DNA of 47,308 bases from Streptococcus mitis (GCA_001914195.1 MKYF01000035.1:1-47308), one strand, 5' to 3'; positions 17,549 to 26,314 are shown, counted from the stretch's first letter. A program made the numbers and translations. The notes: generated from the letters alone by a model not told the origin.

Positions 17549-18784
17549 TTATTTATTCTCCCAACGTTTGAAAGCAAGAACTGCATTGTGGCCACCAAAA
17601 CCAAAGGTATTTGAAATAGCGTATGGAATTTCTTGCTCCAAGCCTTGTCCATAAACGACATTGGCTTCGATATAGTCTGATACTTCACTTGTTCCAGCTG
17701 TCATTGGTACAAAGTTATGACGCATAGCCTCGATTGTGACGATAGCTTCTACTGCACCTGCAGCACCCAGCAAATGTCCTGTGAAAGACTTGGTTGATGA
17801 TACAGGTACTTCCTTACCAAGAATAGCCACGATCGCACCACTTTCTCCTTTTTCATTAGCAGGAGTTGACGTTCCGTGAGCATTGACATAGGCTACTTGT
17901 TCTGGGGAAATCTCAGCTTCTTCCAAGGCTAGTTTGATGGCCTTGATAGCTCCCTGACCTTCTGGATGTGGAGAAGTCATGTGGTAGGCATCACAGGTAT
18001 TTCCGTAACCAACTACTTCGGCAAGGATAGTTGCCCCACGTTTTTCAGCGTGTTCAAGACTTTCAAGAACCAACATCCCTGAACCTTCACCCATGACAAA
18101 ACCATTACGGTCCTTATCAAATGGGATAGAAGCACGAGTAGGATCCTCTGTAGTAGAGAGAGCTGTTAGGGCTTGGAAACCTGCGATAGCAAAAGGGGTA
18201 ATAGAGGCTTCTGAACCACCTACCAACATAACATCTTGGAAACCAAACTTAATTGAGCGGAAGGCATCCCCAATCGCGTCATTTGATGAAGCACAGGCAG
18301 TATTGATGGATTTACAAACACCGTTTGCTCCAAAACGCATAGCAACATTTCCTGAAGCCATATTTGGCAAGGCTTTTGGAAGAGTCAATGGTTTCACACG
18401 TTTTGGTCCTTTGTCATGGAGTCGAAGCACTTGATCTTCAATTTCCTTGATTCCACCAATACCAGAGGCAACGATAACACCAAAACGATCTTTATCAAGA
18501 GCCTCTACATCAAGACCTGCATGATTAACAGCTTCTTGGGCTGCATACAAGGCGTACAAAGAATAGTTATCAAAACGATTGATATCTTTTTTTACAAAGT
18601 ATTTATCAAAAGGAAAATCTTGGATTTCTGCCGCATTATGCACATCAAAGTCACTATGATCAAATTTTGTAATTTGACCAATTCCGATTTTTCCAGTTAT
18701 CAAACTATTCCAAAATTCTTCTGGTGTATTTCCGATTGGAGACGTTACTCCATAACCTGTTACTACTACGCGATTTAGTTTCAT
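17549..18784 (-). CDS. fabF: 3-oxoacyl-ACP synthase II
   Basis: A 411-aa condensing enzyme (KAS II) for chain elongation. The active-site Cys lies in SINTACASSNDAIGDA and the His residues in VNAHGTSTPANEKGE and SFTGHLLGAAGAVEA. I chose the ATG of MKLNRVVVTGYG at 18784. The longer reading frame begins with a GTG inside the AGAGGTG ribosome binding site 9 nt upstream. It lies between fabG (21-nt gap) and accB. Mitis-group streptococci have no FabB, so FabF carries both the saturated and unsaturated chains. Confidence 0.96.
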   Translation of the reverse strand: MKLNRVVVTGYGVTSPIGNTPEEFWNSLITGKIGIGQITKFDHSDFDVHNAAEIQDFPFDKYFVKKDINRFDNYSLYALYAAQEAVNHAGLDVEALDKDRFGVIVASGIGGIKEIEDQVLRLHDKGPKRVKPLTLPKALPNMASGNVAMRFGANGVCKSINTACASSNDAIGDAFRSIKFGFQDVMLVGGSEASITPFAIAGFQALTALSTTEDPTRASIPFDKDRNGFVMGEGSGMLVLESLEHAEKRGATILAEVVGYGNTCDAYHMTSPHPEGQGAIKAIKLALEEAEISPEQVAYVNAHGTSTPANEKGESGAIVAILGKEVPVSSTKSFTGHLLGAAGAVEAIVTIEAMRHNFVPMTAGTSEVSDYIEANVVYGQGLEQEIPYAISNTFGFGGHNAVLAFKRWENK

Positions 18785-18805
18785 CTTTTTCACCTCTAGC
18801 TTTTG

Positions 18806-19537
18806 CTACATACTTAGGCCACCATCAATGGCAACCACTTGACCAGTTAGATAATCTTGGCCTGCTAAAAATACTGTTAAATCTGCAACTTGCTCTGCCT
18901 GTCCAAATTCTTTCATAGGAATTTGTGCTAGCATGGCATCTTTTACCTTGTCTGATAGGACAGCTGTCATATCAGACTCAATCATTCCAGGTGCGATAGC
19001 ATTAATCCTGATATTACGATTGGCTACTTCACGCGCCACAGACTTGGTAAAACCAATCAAACCAGCCTTAGAAGCTGCATAGTTAGCTTGACCGATATTT
19101 CCCATCAAACCAACAACACTAGACATATTAATGATAGCACCTTCTCTGGCTTTCATCATCGGTTTCAAGACTGATTGTGTCATGTTAAAGGCACCAGTCA
19201 AGTTAACCTTGAGCACTTTTTCAAAATCTGCTTCTGTCATCTTGAGCATCAGGGTATCTTGGGTAATTCCTGCATTGTTGACCAAAACATCTACTGAACC
19301 CAGCTCTGCAATAGCTTGCTCAACCATACATTTAGCATCTGCAAAATCTGACACATCTCCTGAAATAGGAACCACCTTGACACCATAGTCTGCAAACTCA
19401 GCAAGCAAATCCTCAGAGATTGCCCCACGACTGTTTAAGACGATGTTGGCTCCTGCTTGTGCAAACTTGTGGGCGATGGCAAGACCAATCCCACGACTCG
19501 AACCTGTAATAAAGATATTTTTATTTTTTAGTTGCAT
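18806..19537 (-). CDS. fabG: 3-oxoacyl-ACP reductase
   Basis: A 243-aa short-chain dehydrogenase that reduces 3-oxoacyl-ACP with NADPH. It shows the Rossmann GSSRGIG motif (about residues 12-18), NNAG (about 86-89), the catalytic Ser in INMSSVVG, and YAASKAG with the catalytic Tyr and Lys (about 151-157). The length is typical. It lies in the fabK-fabD-fabG-fabF order common in streptococci, 40 nt after fabD. Confidence 0.97.
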   Translation of the reverse strand: MQLKNKNIFITGSSRGIGLAIAHKFAQAGANIVLNSRGAISEDLLAEFADYGVKVVPISGDVSDFADAKCMVEQAIAELGSVDVLVNNAGITQDTLMLKMTEADFEKVLKVNLTGAFNMTQSVLKPMMKAREGAIINMSSVVGLMGNIGQANYAASKAGLIGFTKSVAREVANRNIRINAIAPGMIESDMTAVLSDKVKDAMLAQIPMKEFGQAEQVADLTVFLAGQDYLTGQVVAIDGGLSM

Positions 19538-19577
19538 TCTTTTCTCCTGTTTTCTCTTGTATTTATGGGAGAAGGGA

Positions 19578-20501
19578 TTACTTGTTTTCTAGCAAGGCTT
19601 CCAAGCTAGCCTGATCTTCAACATTGGCTAGTTTAGCCGTTTTATCAATTTTTTTGACAAAGCCTGACAAGACTTTCCCCGGTCCAATCTCGATAAAGTT
19701 GGTTACGCCTGCTTCTTGCATAACTGCAATACTTTCATAAAAACGAACTGGTTCCTTGACCTGACGCGTCAAGAGTTGAGCAATGTCTTCTTTTTGCATG
19801 ACCGTAGCTTCTGTATTGCCGACTAGGGGACAAGTAAAATCTGAAAAACTTACCTGAGCTAGAGTTTCAGCTAGTTTCTGGCTAGCAGGTTCAAGAAGAG
19901 CGGTATGAAAGGGACCTGACACCTTGAGAGGAATCAAGCGTTTGGCACCTACTTCTTGCAAGAGTTCAACAGCTCTGTCAACCGCAACCACTTCTCCACC
20001 AATCACGATTTGTGCAGGTGTATTATAGTTGGCTGGGGTAACCACTCCAAGTTCAGAAGCTTTTTGACAGGCTTCTTCAATGACCTCTACTGGCGTATTG
20101 AGAACTGCGATCATCTTACCAGAGCCAGCAGGAGCCGCTTCTTCCATATAGGCTCCACGCTTAGCAACCAAGGCTACCGCATCTTCAAACTCCAAGGCAC
20201 CGCTGGCCACCAAGGCAGAGTATTCTCCAAGAGACAAACCAGCAACCATGTCAGGCTGACAGCCCTTTTCTTGCAATAAACGGTAAATAGCAACTGAAGT
20301 CGCTAAAATAGCTGGTTGCGTATAGCGGGTCTGATTGAGTTTTTCTTCTTCCGTATCAATAAGATAACGCAAATCATAACCGAGTACCTGACTCGCTTGA
20401 TCAATCGTCTCTTTGACAATCGGATACTGATCATAGAGATCCCATCCCATACCTATATACTGGGCACCTTGGCCAGCAAATAAAAAGGCTGTTTTAGTCA
20501 T
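19578..20501 (-). CDS. fabD: Malonyl-CoA:ACP transacylase
   Basis: A 307-aa transacylase that loads malonyl groups on ACP. The N-terminal FLFAGQGAQYIGMG (residues about 6-19) and the nucleophile elbow GLSLGEYSALVASGA (Ser at about 93) identify the family, and GPFHTALLEPA holds the catalytic His (about 198). It overlaps fabK by 8 nt, so it is probably coupled to it. Confidence 0.97.
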   Translation of the reverse strand: MTKTAFLFAGQGAQYIGMGWDLYDQYPIVKETIDQASQVLGYDLRYLIDTEEEKLNQTRYTQPAILATSVAIYRLLQEKGCQPDMVAGLSLGEYSALVASGALEFEDAVALVAKRGAYMEEAAPAGSGKMIAVLNTPVEVIEEACQKASELGVVTPANYNTPAQIVIGGEVVAVDRAVELLQEVGAKRLIPLKVSGPFHTALLEPASQKLAETLAQVSFSDFTCPLVGNTEATVMQKEDIAQLLTRQVKEPVRFYESIAVMQEAGVTNFIEIGPGKVLSGFVKKIDKTAKLANVEDQASLEALLENK

Positions 20502-21468
20502 TTCTTACAACTCCTGCCCAACGAGAGGCTTCTTCTTGAATTTTCTTAGCTGCTCCGTAATACAAATCTTTTAGGATTTCTTCAGCTGTTTCTTCTTTGG
20601 AAACAAGCCCCGCAATTTGACCTGCCATAACAGATCCACCATCCACATCTCCGTGAACAACCGCTTTGGCTAGGGCACCTGCTCCCATTTGTTCAAAAAT
20701 TTCCAAATCAGGATTTTCTTGTTTAAAGGCATCTTTTTCAGCTTTTTCAAAATCACGAGTCAATTGGTTTTTAATAGCTCGAACAGCATGTCCAAAGTGT
20801 TGAGCTGAAATCGTAGTATCGATATCTCTAGCTTTTAAAATTTTCGCCTTATAATTTGGATGGGCATTAGACTCTTTTGCAACGACAAAGCGAGTTCCAA
20901 CCTGAACAGCCTCTGCACCTAGCATAAAACCAGCCGCAGCACCTTCACCATCCGCAATTCCTCCTGCAGCAATAACAGGAATAGATACAGCTGCCGCCAC
21001 TTGACGCACCAAGGTCATGGTTGTTAATTTACCAATGTGTCCTCCAGCTTCCATTCCTTCTGCAATAACAGCATCCGCACCGATTTTTTCCATGCGTTTA
21101 GCTAGGGCAACACTTGGTACAACAGGAATAACTGTAATCCCTGCTTCATGGAAGCGTTCCATGTATTTGCCAGGATTTCCTGCGCCTGTTGTCACTACCT
21201 TAACACCTTCCTCGATAACAAGGTCTACAATATCTTCCACAAAGGGAGACAAGAGCATGATGTTGACACCAAAGGGTTTATCCGTTAACGATTTGATCTT
21301 GTCAATATTTGCCTTGACGACTTCTTTCGGGGCATTCCCCCCACCGATAATCCCTAGTCCTCCAGCCTTGGAAACAGCCCCTGCCAAATCACCATCAGCG
21401 ACCCAAGCCATTCCTCCTTGAAAAATAGGATAATCAATATTCAATAATTCTGTAATACGCGTTTTCAT
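20494..21468 (-). CDS. fabK: FMN-dependent enoyl-ACP reductase II
   Basis: A 324-aa TIM-barrel flavoprotein of the nitronate monooxygenase/FabK group. It performs the last reduction of each elongation cycle and replaces FabI in pneumococci, which makes them insensitive to triclosan. It opens TRITELLNIDYPIFQGGMAW; FMN-binding glycines are seen in GGLGIIGGGNAP, AEGMEAGGHIG and IAAGGIADGEG. The start ATG has GGAGG upstream. A FabT-like palindrome lies about 50 nt upstream, so an internal FabT-controlled promoter is likely here. Confidence 0.95.
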   Translation of the reverse strand: MKTRITELLNIDYPIFQGGMAWVADGDLAGAVSKAGGLGIIGGGNAPKEVVKANIDKIKSLTDKPFGVNIMLLSPFVEDIVDLVIEEGVKVVTTGAGNPGKYMERFHEAGITVIPVVPSVALAKRMEKIGADAVIAEGMEAGGHIGKLTTMTLVRQVAAAVSIPVIAAGGIADGEGAAAGFMLGAEAVQVGTRFVVAKESNAHPNYKAKILKARDIDTTISAQHFGHAVRAIKNQLTRDFEKAEKDAFKQENPDLEIFEQMGAGALAKAVVHGDVDGGSVMAGQIAGLVSKEETAEEILKDLYYGAAKKIQEEASRWAGVVRND

Positions 21469-21514
21469 AGTGCCTCCATCGTTTCTTGCTTACGTAATAG
21501 TTCGATACTGTCAT

Positions 21515-21531
21515 AATTTGAAAATCAAACT
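21515..21531 (-). promoter_or_regulatory. FabT operator-like palindrome upstream of fabK
   Basis: On the minus strand AGTTTGATTTTCAAATT has arms TTTGA and TCAAA. This is the palindrome expected for the MarR-family repressor FabT, which binds with long-chain acyl-ACP as corepressor. It lies in the 117-nt gap between acpP and fabK. Confidence 0.75.
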
Positions 21532-21585
21532 ATTGCCTAAACAAGAGGGAGCGGGTTTCCCTACTCCTTCTATCTTATATTCTGC

Positions 21586-21810
21586 TTATTTTGTTTGCTC
21601 TTCAACGTAGGCAACCAAGTCACCAACTGTTTTCAAGTCATCTTCTGCTTCGATTTGGATATCAAAAGCATCTTCGATTTCTGAGATTACTTGGAACAAG
21701 TCCAATGAATCTGCGTCTAAATCATCAAAAGTTGATTCAAGTGTTACTTCTGATGCGTCTTTTCCAAGTTCTTCAACGATAATTTCTTGTACTTTTTCAA
21801 ATACTGCCAT
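21586..21810 (-). CDS. acpP: Acyl carrier protein
   Basis: A 74-aa acidic four-helix carrier. The 4'-phosphopantetheine attachment Ser is in DADSLD (Ser35). It holds the growing acyl chain for the Fab enzymes and, as long-chain acyl-ACP, acts as FabT corepressor. The RBS AAAGGAG is strong, as expected for an abundant protein. It lies between fabH (58-nt gap) and fabK (117-nt gap with the FabT box). Confidence 0.97.
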   Translation of the reverse strand: MAVFEKVQEIIVEELGKDASEVTLESTFDDLDADSLDLFQVISEIEDAFDIQIEAEDDLKTVGDLVAYVEEQTK

Positions 21811-21868
21811 GATAGGACTCCTTTAAAATAAATAGTTTTTTATAACAATGTGTTCACCACATGATTAC

Positions 21869-22843
21869 CTAAATTGTAAGAATGAGCGTGCCCCAGGTCA
21901 AGCCTCCACCGAAGCCTGATAGCAGAACAGTCTGGCTACCATCTAAACGGATGAGGCCTTGTTCTACACACTCTGAAAGTAAAATCGGGATACTGGCTGC
22001 ACTGGTATTGCCATATTCCATCATATTGGCTGGAAGTTTGTCTCGATCGACACCGATTTTTCTAGCCATCTTATCCAAAATACGGTCATTAGCCTGATGA
22101 AGTAGCAGATAATCCAAGTCTGTCACCTCTATAGGAGATTCATCAATAGTCTGTTTGATAGACTTGGCTACATCCCGAATAGCAAAATCAAAGACTGCGC
22201 GCCCATCCATCTTCAAAAATGAATCTGCACTTTCTTGATCTGAAAATGGAGAATGCAAGCCTAAATGTCCATAGGTCAGACACTCGCTACGACTCCCATC
22301 GCTATTGAGACTCTCTGCCAAGAAATGCTCTTGCTCGCTAGCTTCTAACAAGACACCACCAGCACCATCTCCAAACAAAACAGCTGTTGATCGGTCTGAC
22401 CAATCGACTGCTTTAGAGAGAGTTTCACTACCAATCACCAATCCTTTTTGAAAGCGACCAGAAGCGATAAACTTTTCAGCAGTTGACAAGGCAAATACAA
22501 ATCCACTGCAAGCCGCTGTTAGGTCAAAAGCAAAGGCCTTATTAGCACCAATATTAGCTTGAACACGAGCAGCCGTAGAGGGCATCATCGAATCTGGAGT
22601 AATGGTAGCTAGGACGATGAAATCCAACTCCTCCCCTGTGATTCCAGCTTTAGCCATCAGTTTCTTAGCAACCTCTGTAGCCAAATCACTAGTAGATTCT
22701 GTTCTTGAAATATGCCTTTGTCGTATTCCCGTCCGACTTGAAATCCACTCATCATTGGTATCCATAATCTGGGCTAAATCATGATTTGTAACCACTTGCT
22801 CTGGTACATAATGAGCAACCTGGCTTATTTTTGCAAAAGCCAT
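21869..22843 (-). CDS. fabH: 3-oxoacyl-ACP synthase III
   Basis: A 324-aa initiation condensing enzyme that joins acetyl-CoA and malonyl-ACP. It shows the ISSRTGIRQRH start-region motif (about residues 34-44), the catalytic Cys in TAACSGFVFAL, His in LLLHQAND and Asn in MEYGNTSAAS. The length is typical. Its ATG overlaps the fabT stop by one base (TAATG), tying regulator and first enzyme together. Confidence 0.97.
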   Translation of the reverse strand: MAFAKISQVAHYVPEQVVTNHDLAQIMDTNDEWISSRTGIRQRHISRTESTSDLATEVAKKLMAKAGITGEELDFIVLATITPDSMMPSTAARVQANIGANKAFAFDLTAACSGFVFALSTAEKFIASGRFQKGLVIGSETLSKAVDWSDRSTAVLFGDGAGGVLLEASEQEHFLAESLNSDGSRSECLTYGHLGLHSPFSDQESADSFLKMDGRAVFDFAIRDVAKSIKQTIDESPIEVTDLDYLLLHQANDRILDKMARKIGVDRDKLPANMMEYGNTSAASIPILLSECVEQGLIRLDGSQTVLLSGFGGGLTWGTLILTI

Positions 22844-23277
22844 TATTTCAAATCCTCCAAAAATTGATAAAGATTGGTCAACCCTTTGCTCATAACATCA
22901 ATTTCTTGCTTACTCATACCATCAATGATTTTTTCAACCATGGCCTTGTGGAAGCGTTTATGTAGCCTATGAACCAAGCGACCCTTCTTTGTCAAATGCA
23001 GATGCACCACACGTCGATCCTGCTCTGAGCGAATACGTTCAATGTAACCCTTTCGTTCAAGATTATTCAGACTCGTCGTAACCGTCCCAAGAGTCACCAT
23101 CAACTCTTTTGACACTTGACTTGGTGTCACGTCTGGGAATTTTCCAATTACATCGATTGTATGTACTTCTTTGATGGAGATATCCTTGAAACGACTACCC
23201 CTCAAGCTCACTTCCTCGATGACGAGGACGTTGTTAAATATAGATGTTAAATATTCATTAATTCGTTGGTAGTCCAA
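22843..23277 (-). CDS. fabT: FabT, MarR-family repressor of fatty acid synthesis
   Basis: A 144-aa winged-helix MarR protein that represses the fab genes when long-chain acyl-ACP is available. The HTH lies at about residues 46-68 (PSQVSKELMVTLGTVTTSLN) and the wing contains RSEQDRRVVHLHLTKKG. I place the start at the TTG at 23277 (MDYQRINEY), because a strong AAAGGAGG site sits 8 nt upstream; the frame could be extended 7 codons to another TTG, but that would place the Shine-Dalgarno inside the gene. A TTG start may keep repressor levels low. It is cotranscribed with fabH by a TAATG overlap. Confidence 0.95.
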   Translation of the reverse strand: MDYQRINEYLTSIFNNVLVIEEVSLRGSRFKDISIKEVHTIDVIGKFPDVTPSQVSKELMVTLGTVTTSLNNLERKGYIERIRSEQDRRVVHLHLTKKGRLVHRLHKRFHKAMVEKIIDGMSKQEIDVMSKGLTNLYQFLEDLK

Positions 23278-23301
23278 TCTCTTTTCCCTCCTTTTCAAAA
23301 A

Positions 23302-23318
23302 ACTTTCACAATCAAAAC
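23302..23318 (-). promoter_or_regulatory. Possible FabT operator in the fabT leader
   Basis: Minus strand GTTTTGATTGTGAAAGT resembles the FabT palindrome (TTTGA-n-TCAAA) with one weak arm. It lies just downstream of the fabT -10, so bound repressor would block initiation or early elongation and give autoregulation. Confidence 0.5.
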
Positions 23319-23331
23319 ATTTGACAAAAAA

Positions 23332-23360
23332 ATTATATCAAACTTCAAAGAACAGTGCAA
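23332..23360 (-). promoter_or_regulatory. Promoter of fabT-fabH
   Basis: Minus strand TTGCAC (nt 23355-23360), a 17-nt spacer and a perfect TATAAT (nt 23332-23337), directly after the fabM stop. fabT-fabH can thus be transcribed independently of fabM. Confidence 0.8.
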
Positions 23361-23368
23361 GTATTTTC

Positions 23369-24154
23369 TTATTTTCCAGTAAATTTCGGTCTTCTTCTCT
23401 CCGAATGAGCCCGAACTCCTTCTTTGAAATCCTCTGTTTGGGCCAAGGATTCCTGTAGGTTCAATTCTAAAACAGCATAATCTTGCCAATCTTTAAATTG
23501 GCTCTCCCACACCAACTTCTTAATGGCAGCATAGGAATTGCTTGAACCACGTCTTAATTTTTTAAGAAGCTGTTCTCTGGTTTTTTCTAACTTATCAGCT
23601 TCAGAAATACGGTAAACCAGGCCCCAATCTAGAGCTTTTTCTGCTGTCAAAGCCTCTCCTGTCATGGCTAGTTGAGTTGCACGCGTCACACCAATACTTC
23701 GACTCAAAAGATGAATTCCTCCTGCATCCGGAGCCAAGCCAACTCCAACAAAAGCTTGGATAAACTTAACCTTATCCGTTGCCAGACAGAAATCCGCAGC
23801 AACAGCCATATTCGCTGCGGCACCTGCAACAGCCCCATCAACCTCCATCAAGACAGGCTTAGCAATTTGCTTGATTTTATAGGAAATAGTATTGACTAAT
23901 TCTGCGATTTTTGTCAATGATGGAATATCATCCTCATCGACTGCTCGCTTCATCTCAACCAAATCTCCCCCAACTGAGAAAACTTTTCCATTAGCATTAA
24001 TCAAGATAAAATGCACAACTGAATCCTCTTCCGCCAAAGTCAGAGCTTCTAAAATCTCCTCACACATAGGAATATGAAAACCATTCGCGACCTTAGGACG
24101 GTTCAAGGTAAGGATTGCCAAGTCCTCTTCAAGCTGATAAATAATGTGTTCCAT
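23369..24154 (-). CDS. fabM: trans-2-decenoyl-ACP isomerase (crotonase family)
   Basis: A 261-aa enoyl-CoA hydratase/isomerase fold protein. FabM isomerises trans-2- to cis-3-decenoyl-ACP and is how streptococci make unsaturated fatty acids without FabA. The crotonase signature is seen as LNANGKVFSVGGDLVEMK-like sequence (about residues 50-70), the oxyanion-hole region VDGAVAGAAANMAVAAD (about 103-119) and GVGLAPDAGG (about 136-145). The C-terminus ends RRRPKFTGK. Identity rests on its position directly upstream of fabT; by sequence alone it is a generic crotonase. The ATG follows AAAAGGAGTCC. Confidence 0.9.
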   Translation of the reverse strand: MEHIIYQLEEDLAILTLNRPKVANGFHIPMCEEILEALTLAEEDSVVHFILINANGKVFSVGGDLVEMKRAVDEDDIPSLTKIAELVNTISYKIKQIAKPVLMEVDGAVAGAAANMAVAADFCLATDKVKFIQAFVGVGLAPDAGGIHLLSRSIGVTRATQLAMTGEALTAEKALDWGLVYRISEADKLEKTREQLLKKLRRGSSNSYAAIKKLVWESQFKDWQDYAVLELNLQESLAQTEDFKEGVRAHSERRRPKFTGK

Positions 24155-24183
24155 CGGGACTCCTTTTTATTTTATAAGCAGTT

Positions 24184-24382
24184 TATACTCTTCGAAAATC
24201 TCTTCAAACCACGTCAGCTTCGCCTTGCCGTAGGTATGGTTACTGACTTCGTCAGTTCTATCCACAACCTCAAAACAGTGTTTTGAGCTGACTTCGTCAG
24301 TCTTATTTACAACCTCAAAGCAGTGCTTTGAGCAGTCTACGGCTAGCTTCCTAGTTTGCTCTTTGATTTTCATTGAGTATTA
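24184..24382 (-). repeat. BOX element, boxA-boxB-boxC
   Basis: Read on the minus strand it starts ATACTCAATGAAAATCAAAG (boxA), has one 45-bp boxB (nt 24264-24308, with CTGACGAAGTCAG and CAAAACACTGTTTTG palindromes), and ends in boxC with TACGGCAAGGCGA and TTCGAAGAGTAT. BOX elements are short nonautonomous repeats of pneumococcus and relatives. This copy lies in the fabM 5' leader, if the promoter called at 24400-24428 is used. Confidence 0.93.
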
Positions 24383-24399
24383 AATTATTTTATTTTCAA

Positions 24400-24428
24400 A
24401 GTATATCTTTTTTAAAACTCGAAAGCAA
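24400..24428 (-). promoter_or_regulatory. Possible promoter of fabM
   Basis: Minus strand TTGCTT (nt 24423-24428), 17-nt spacer, TATACT (nt 24400-24405). Transcription from here would run through the BOX element, giving a leader of more than 200 nt. The -35 is weak. Confidence 0.45.
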
Positions 24429-24502
24429 GAAAAAATCAACTGAAAGTGTCTCGGCCGATTAGAAAGGCTCGATTTATACTAGAACGCATCTTATTTTCTT
24501 CA

Positions 24503-24531
24503 TTGAAAAAAGGCTTTCTTTCTGCTATAAT
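24503..24531 (+). promoter_or_regulatory. Promoter of the aspartokinase gene
   Basis: TTGAAA (nt 24503-24508), 17-nt spacer, TATAAT (nt 24526-24531), 30 nt before the ATG. No leader long enough for a lysine riboswitch is present. Confidence 0.85.
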
Positions 24532-24560
24532 CGTATAAAATACTTACTTTAGGAGTTCTT

Positions 24561-25925
24561 ATGAAGGTTGTTAAATTTGGAGGTAGTTCTCTTGCCTCTG
24601 CTAGTCAATTAGAAAAAGTTTTAAACATCGTCAAAAGCGATTCAGAGCGTCGTTTTGTAGTCGTTTCTGCGCCTGGTAAACGCAATGCTGAAGATACTAA
24701 GGTTACGGATGCCTTGATTAAATACTACCGCGACTATGTTGCTGGTAACGATATTAGCAAGAGCCAAAACTGGATTATCGACCGCTATGCTGCTATGGTT
24801 AGTGAACTAGGTCTTAAACCTGCTGTTTTAGAAAAAATCTCTAAAAGCATTCGTGCCTTGGCCACTCTTCCTATTGAAGAAAATGAATTTCTCTACGATA
24901 CTTTCCTAGCAGCCGGTGAAAATAACAATGCTAAATTGATTGCTGCCTACTTTAATCAAAATGGGATTGATGCACGCTATGTGCATCCTCGAGAAGCTGG
25001 TATTGTGGTCACAAGTGAGCCTGGTCACGCTCGCATCATTCCATCAAGTTATGACAAGATTGAGGAATTGACAAATGCAAATGAAGTCCTTGTCATTCCT
25101 GGTTTCTTTGGCGTTACCAAGGAAAATCAAATCTGTACCTTCTCACGTGGAGGATCAGACATTACAGGTTCTATCATTGCTGCAGGTGTTAAGGCAGACC
25201 TCTATGAAAACTTTACAGACGTTGATGGTATCTTTGCAGCCCACCCTGGTATTATTCACCAACCACACTCAATCCCTGAGTTGACCTACCGTGAAATGCG
25301 TGAGTTAGCCTATGCAGGATTCTCAGTCCTTCATGACGAGGCCCTTCTACCTGCCTACCGTGGAAAAATTCCTCTGGTTATCAAGAATACCAACAACCCT
25401 GACCATCCGGGTACTCGTATCGTTCTAAAACATAGTAGTGATGAATTCCCAGTAGTAGGAATTGCTGGTGACTCAGGTTTTGTCAGCATCAACATGTCTA
25501 AATACCTCATGAACCGTGAGGTTGGATTTGGACGCAAGGTTCTTCAAATCCTTGAAGATCTTAACATCGGTTGGGAACATATGCCAACAGGTATCGACGA
25601 TCTTTCAATCATCCTCCGTTCTCGCGAACTAACTCCTATCAAGGAAGAAGAAATCCTTCGTCAGTTGGTTCAAAAGGCTGAAGTAGACCATGCAGAAATC
25701 GAGCACGACCTTTCAATCATTATGATTGTTGGTGAAAAGATGAAGAGTCACATCGGTGTCACTGCTACTGCGACACGTGCTCTATCTGAAAATAAGATCA
25801 ACATCCAGATGATGTCTCAAGGTTCTAGTGAAGTGTCTATCATGTTTGTTGTCCATAAGGATCAAGAGAAAGCAGCTATTAAAGCCCTCTACAATGCCTT
25901 TTTCGGTGAAAGTAAGGAAGACTAA
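24561..25925 (+). CDS. lysC: Aspartokinase
   Basis: A 454-aa monofunctional aspartate kinase, the first step towards lysine, threonine and methionine. It opens with KVVKFGGSSLASASQL, the family signature. The kinase core runs to about residue 290, with FSRGGSDITGSIIAAG (about 193-208) binding aspartate/ATP. Two ACT domains follow: about 300-370 (FVSINMSKYLMN) and about 380-450 (IIMIVGEKMKSHIGVTATA), for allosteric control. The length is usual for the streptococcal enzyme. The RBS is AGGAG. The next gene follows after 2 nt, so the two are cotranscribed. Confidence 0.95.
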   Translation: MKVVKFGGSSLASASQLEKVLNIVKSDSERRFVVVSAPGKRNAEDTKVTDALIKYYRDYVAGNDISKSQNWIIDRYAAMVSELGLKPAVLEKISKSIRALATLPIEENEFLYDTFLAAGENNNAKLIAAYFNQNGIDARYVHPREAGIVVTSEPGHARIIPSSYDKIEELTNANEVLVIPGFFGVTKENQICTFSRGGSDITGSIIAAGVKADLYENFTDVDGIFAAHPGIIHQPHSIPELTYREMRELAYAGFSVLHDEALLPAYRGKIPLVIKNTNNPDHPGTRIVLKHSSDEFPVVGIAGDSGFVSINMSKYLMNREVGFGRKVLQILEDLNIGWEHMPTGIDDLSIILRSRELTPIKEEEILRQLVQKAEVDHAEIEHDLSIIMIVGEKMKSHIGVTATATRALSENKINIQMMSQGSSEVSIMFVVHKDQEKAAIKALYNAFFGESKED

Positions 25926-25927
25926 GC

Positions 25928-26299
25928 ATGGCTCAATCACTTAACAAAACAGTGCTCCTCAATACGACAGGCACCTCCTACCTCTCTATAGCTGGGAAAG
26001 TTGGGAAATTCCTTGTCGGAGATCAAGCTTTGGAATTTTACCCCGATGTCAATGTTGAACAATTTATCCAGATTCCTTGGAGCCATATCAACCAGATTGG
26101 AGCCAATGTCACTGGTCGCAAAATCAGTCGCCACTTCGAAGTCTTTACAGACAGAGGAAAATTCCTCTTTGCTTCAAAAGACTCAGGTGCCATCCTCAAA
26201 ATTGCTCGCGAAAAACTGGGGAATGATAAGGTCGTCAAGCTTCCTACCCTAATTCAGACCATTGGTCAAAAATTTAAAAATCTATTTGCAAAAAAGTAG
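25928..26299 (+). CDS. DUF956 family protein
   Basis: A 123-aa protein of the DUF956 family (called ManO where it sits with a mannose PTS operon). It has blocks such as TGTSYLSIAGKVGKFLVGD, FYPDVNVEQFIQIPWSHI and GRKISRHFEVFTDRGKFLFA, with a GRAM/PH-like pattern of beta strands and no transmembrane segment. No PTS genes lie nearby; it follows lysC by 2 nt and its end contains the serS promoter. Its function is unknown, and the ManO name should not be taken as evidence of sugar uptake. Confidence 0.8.
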   Translation: MAQSLNKTVLLNTTGTSYLSIAGKVGKFLVGDQALEFYPDVNVEQFIQIPWSHINQIGANVTGRKISRHFEVFTDRGKFLFASKDSGAILKIAREKLGNDKVVKLPTLIQTIGQKFKNLFAKK

Positions 26300-26314
26300 A
26301 AACTTTAGTATAAT
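26286..26314 (+). promoter_or_regulatory. Promoter of serS
   Basis: TTGCAA (nt 26286-26291), 17-nt spacer, perfect TATAAT (nt 26309-26314). It overlaps the 3' end of the DUF956 gene. The transcript would start near 26321, at the foot of the T-box stem I. Confidence 0.85.

Noticed and set aside
23278..23298. Seven-codon extension of fabT to an upstream TTG
   Set aside because: It would place the AAAGGAGG ribosome binding site inside the gene; the shorter start matches the usual 144-aa FabT.
25928..26299. Naming the DUF956 gene manO
   Set aside because: No mannose PTS genes are nearby; only family membership can be supported.
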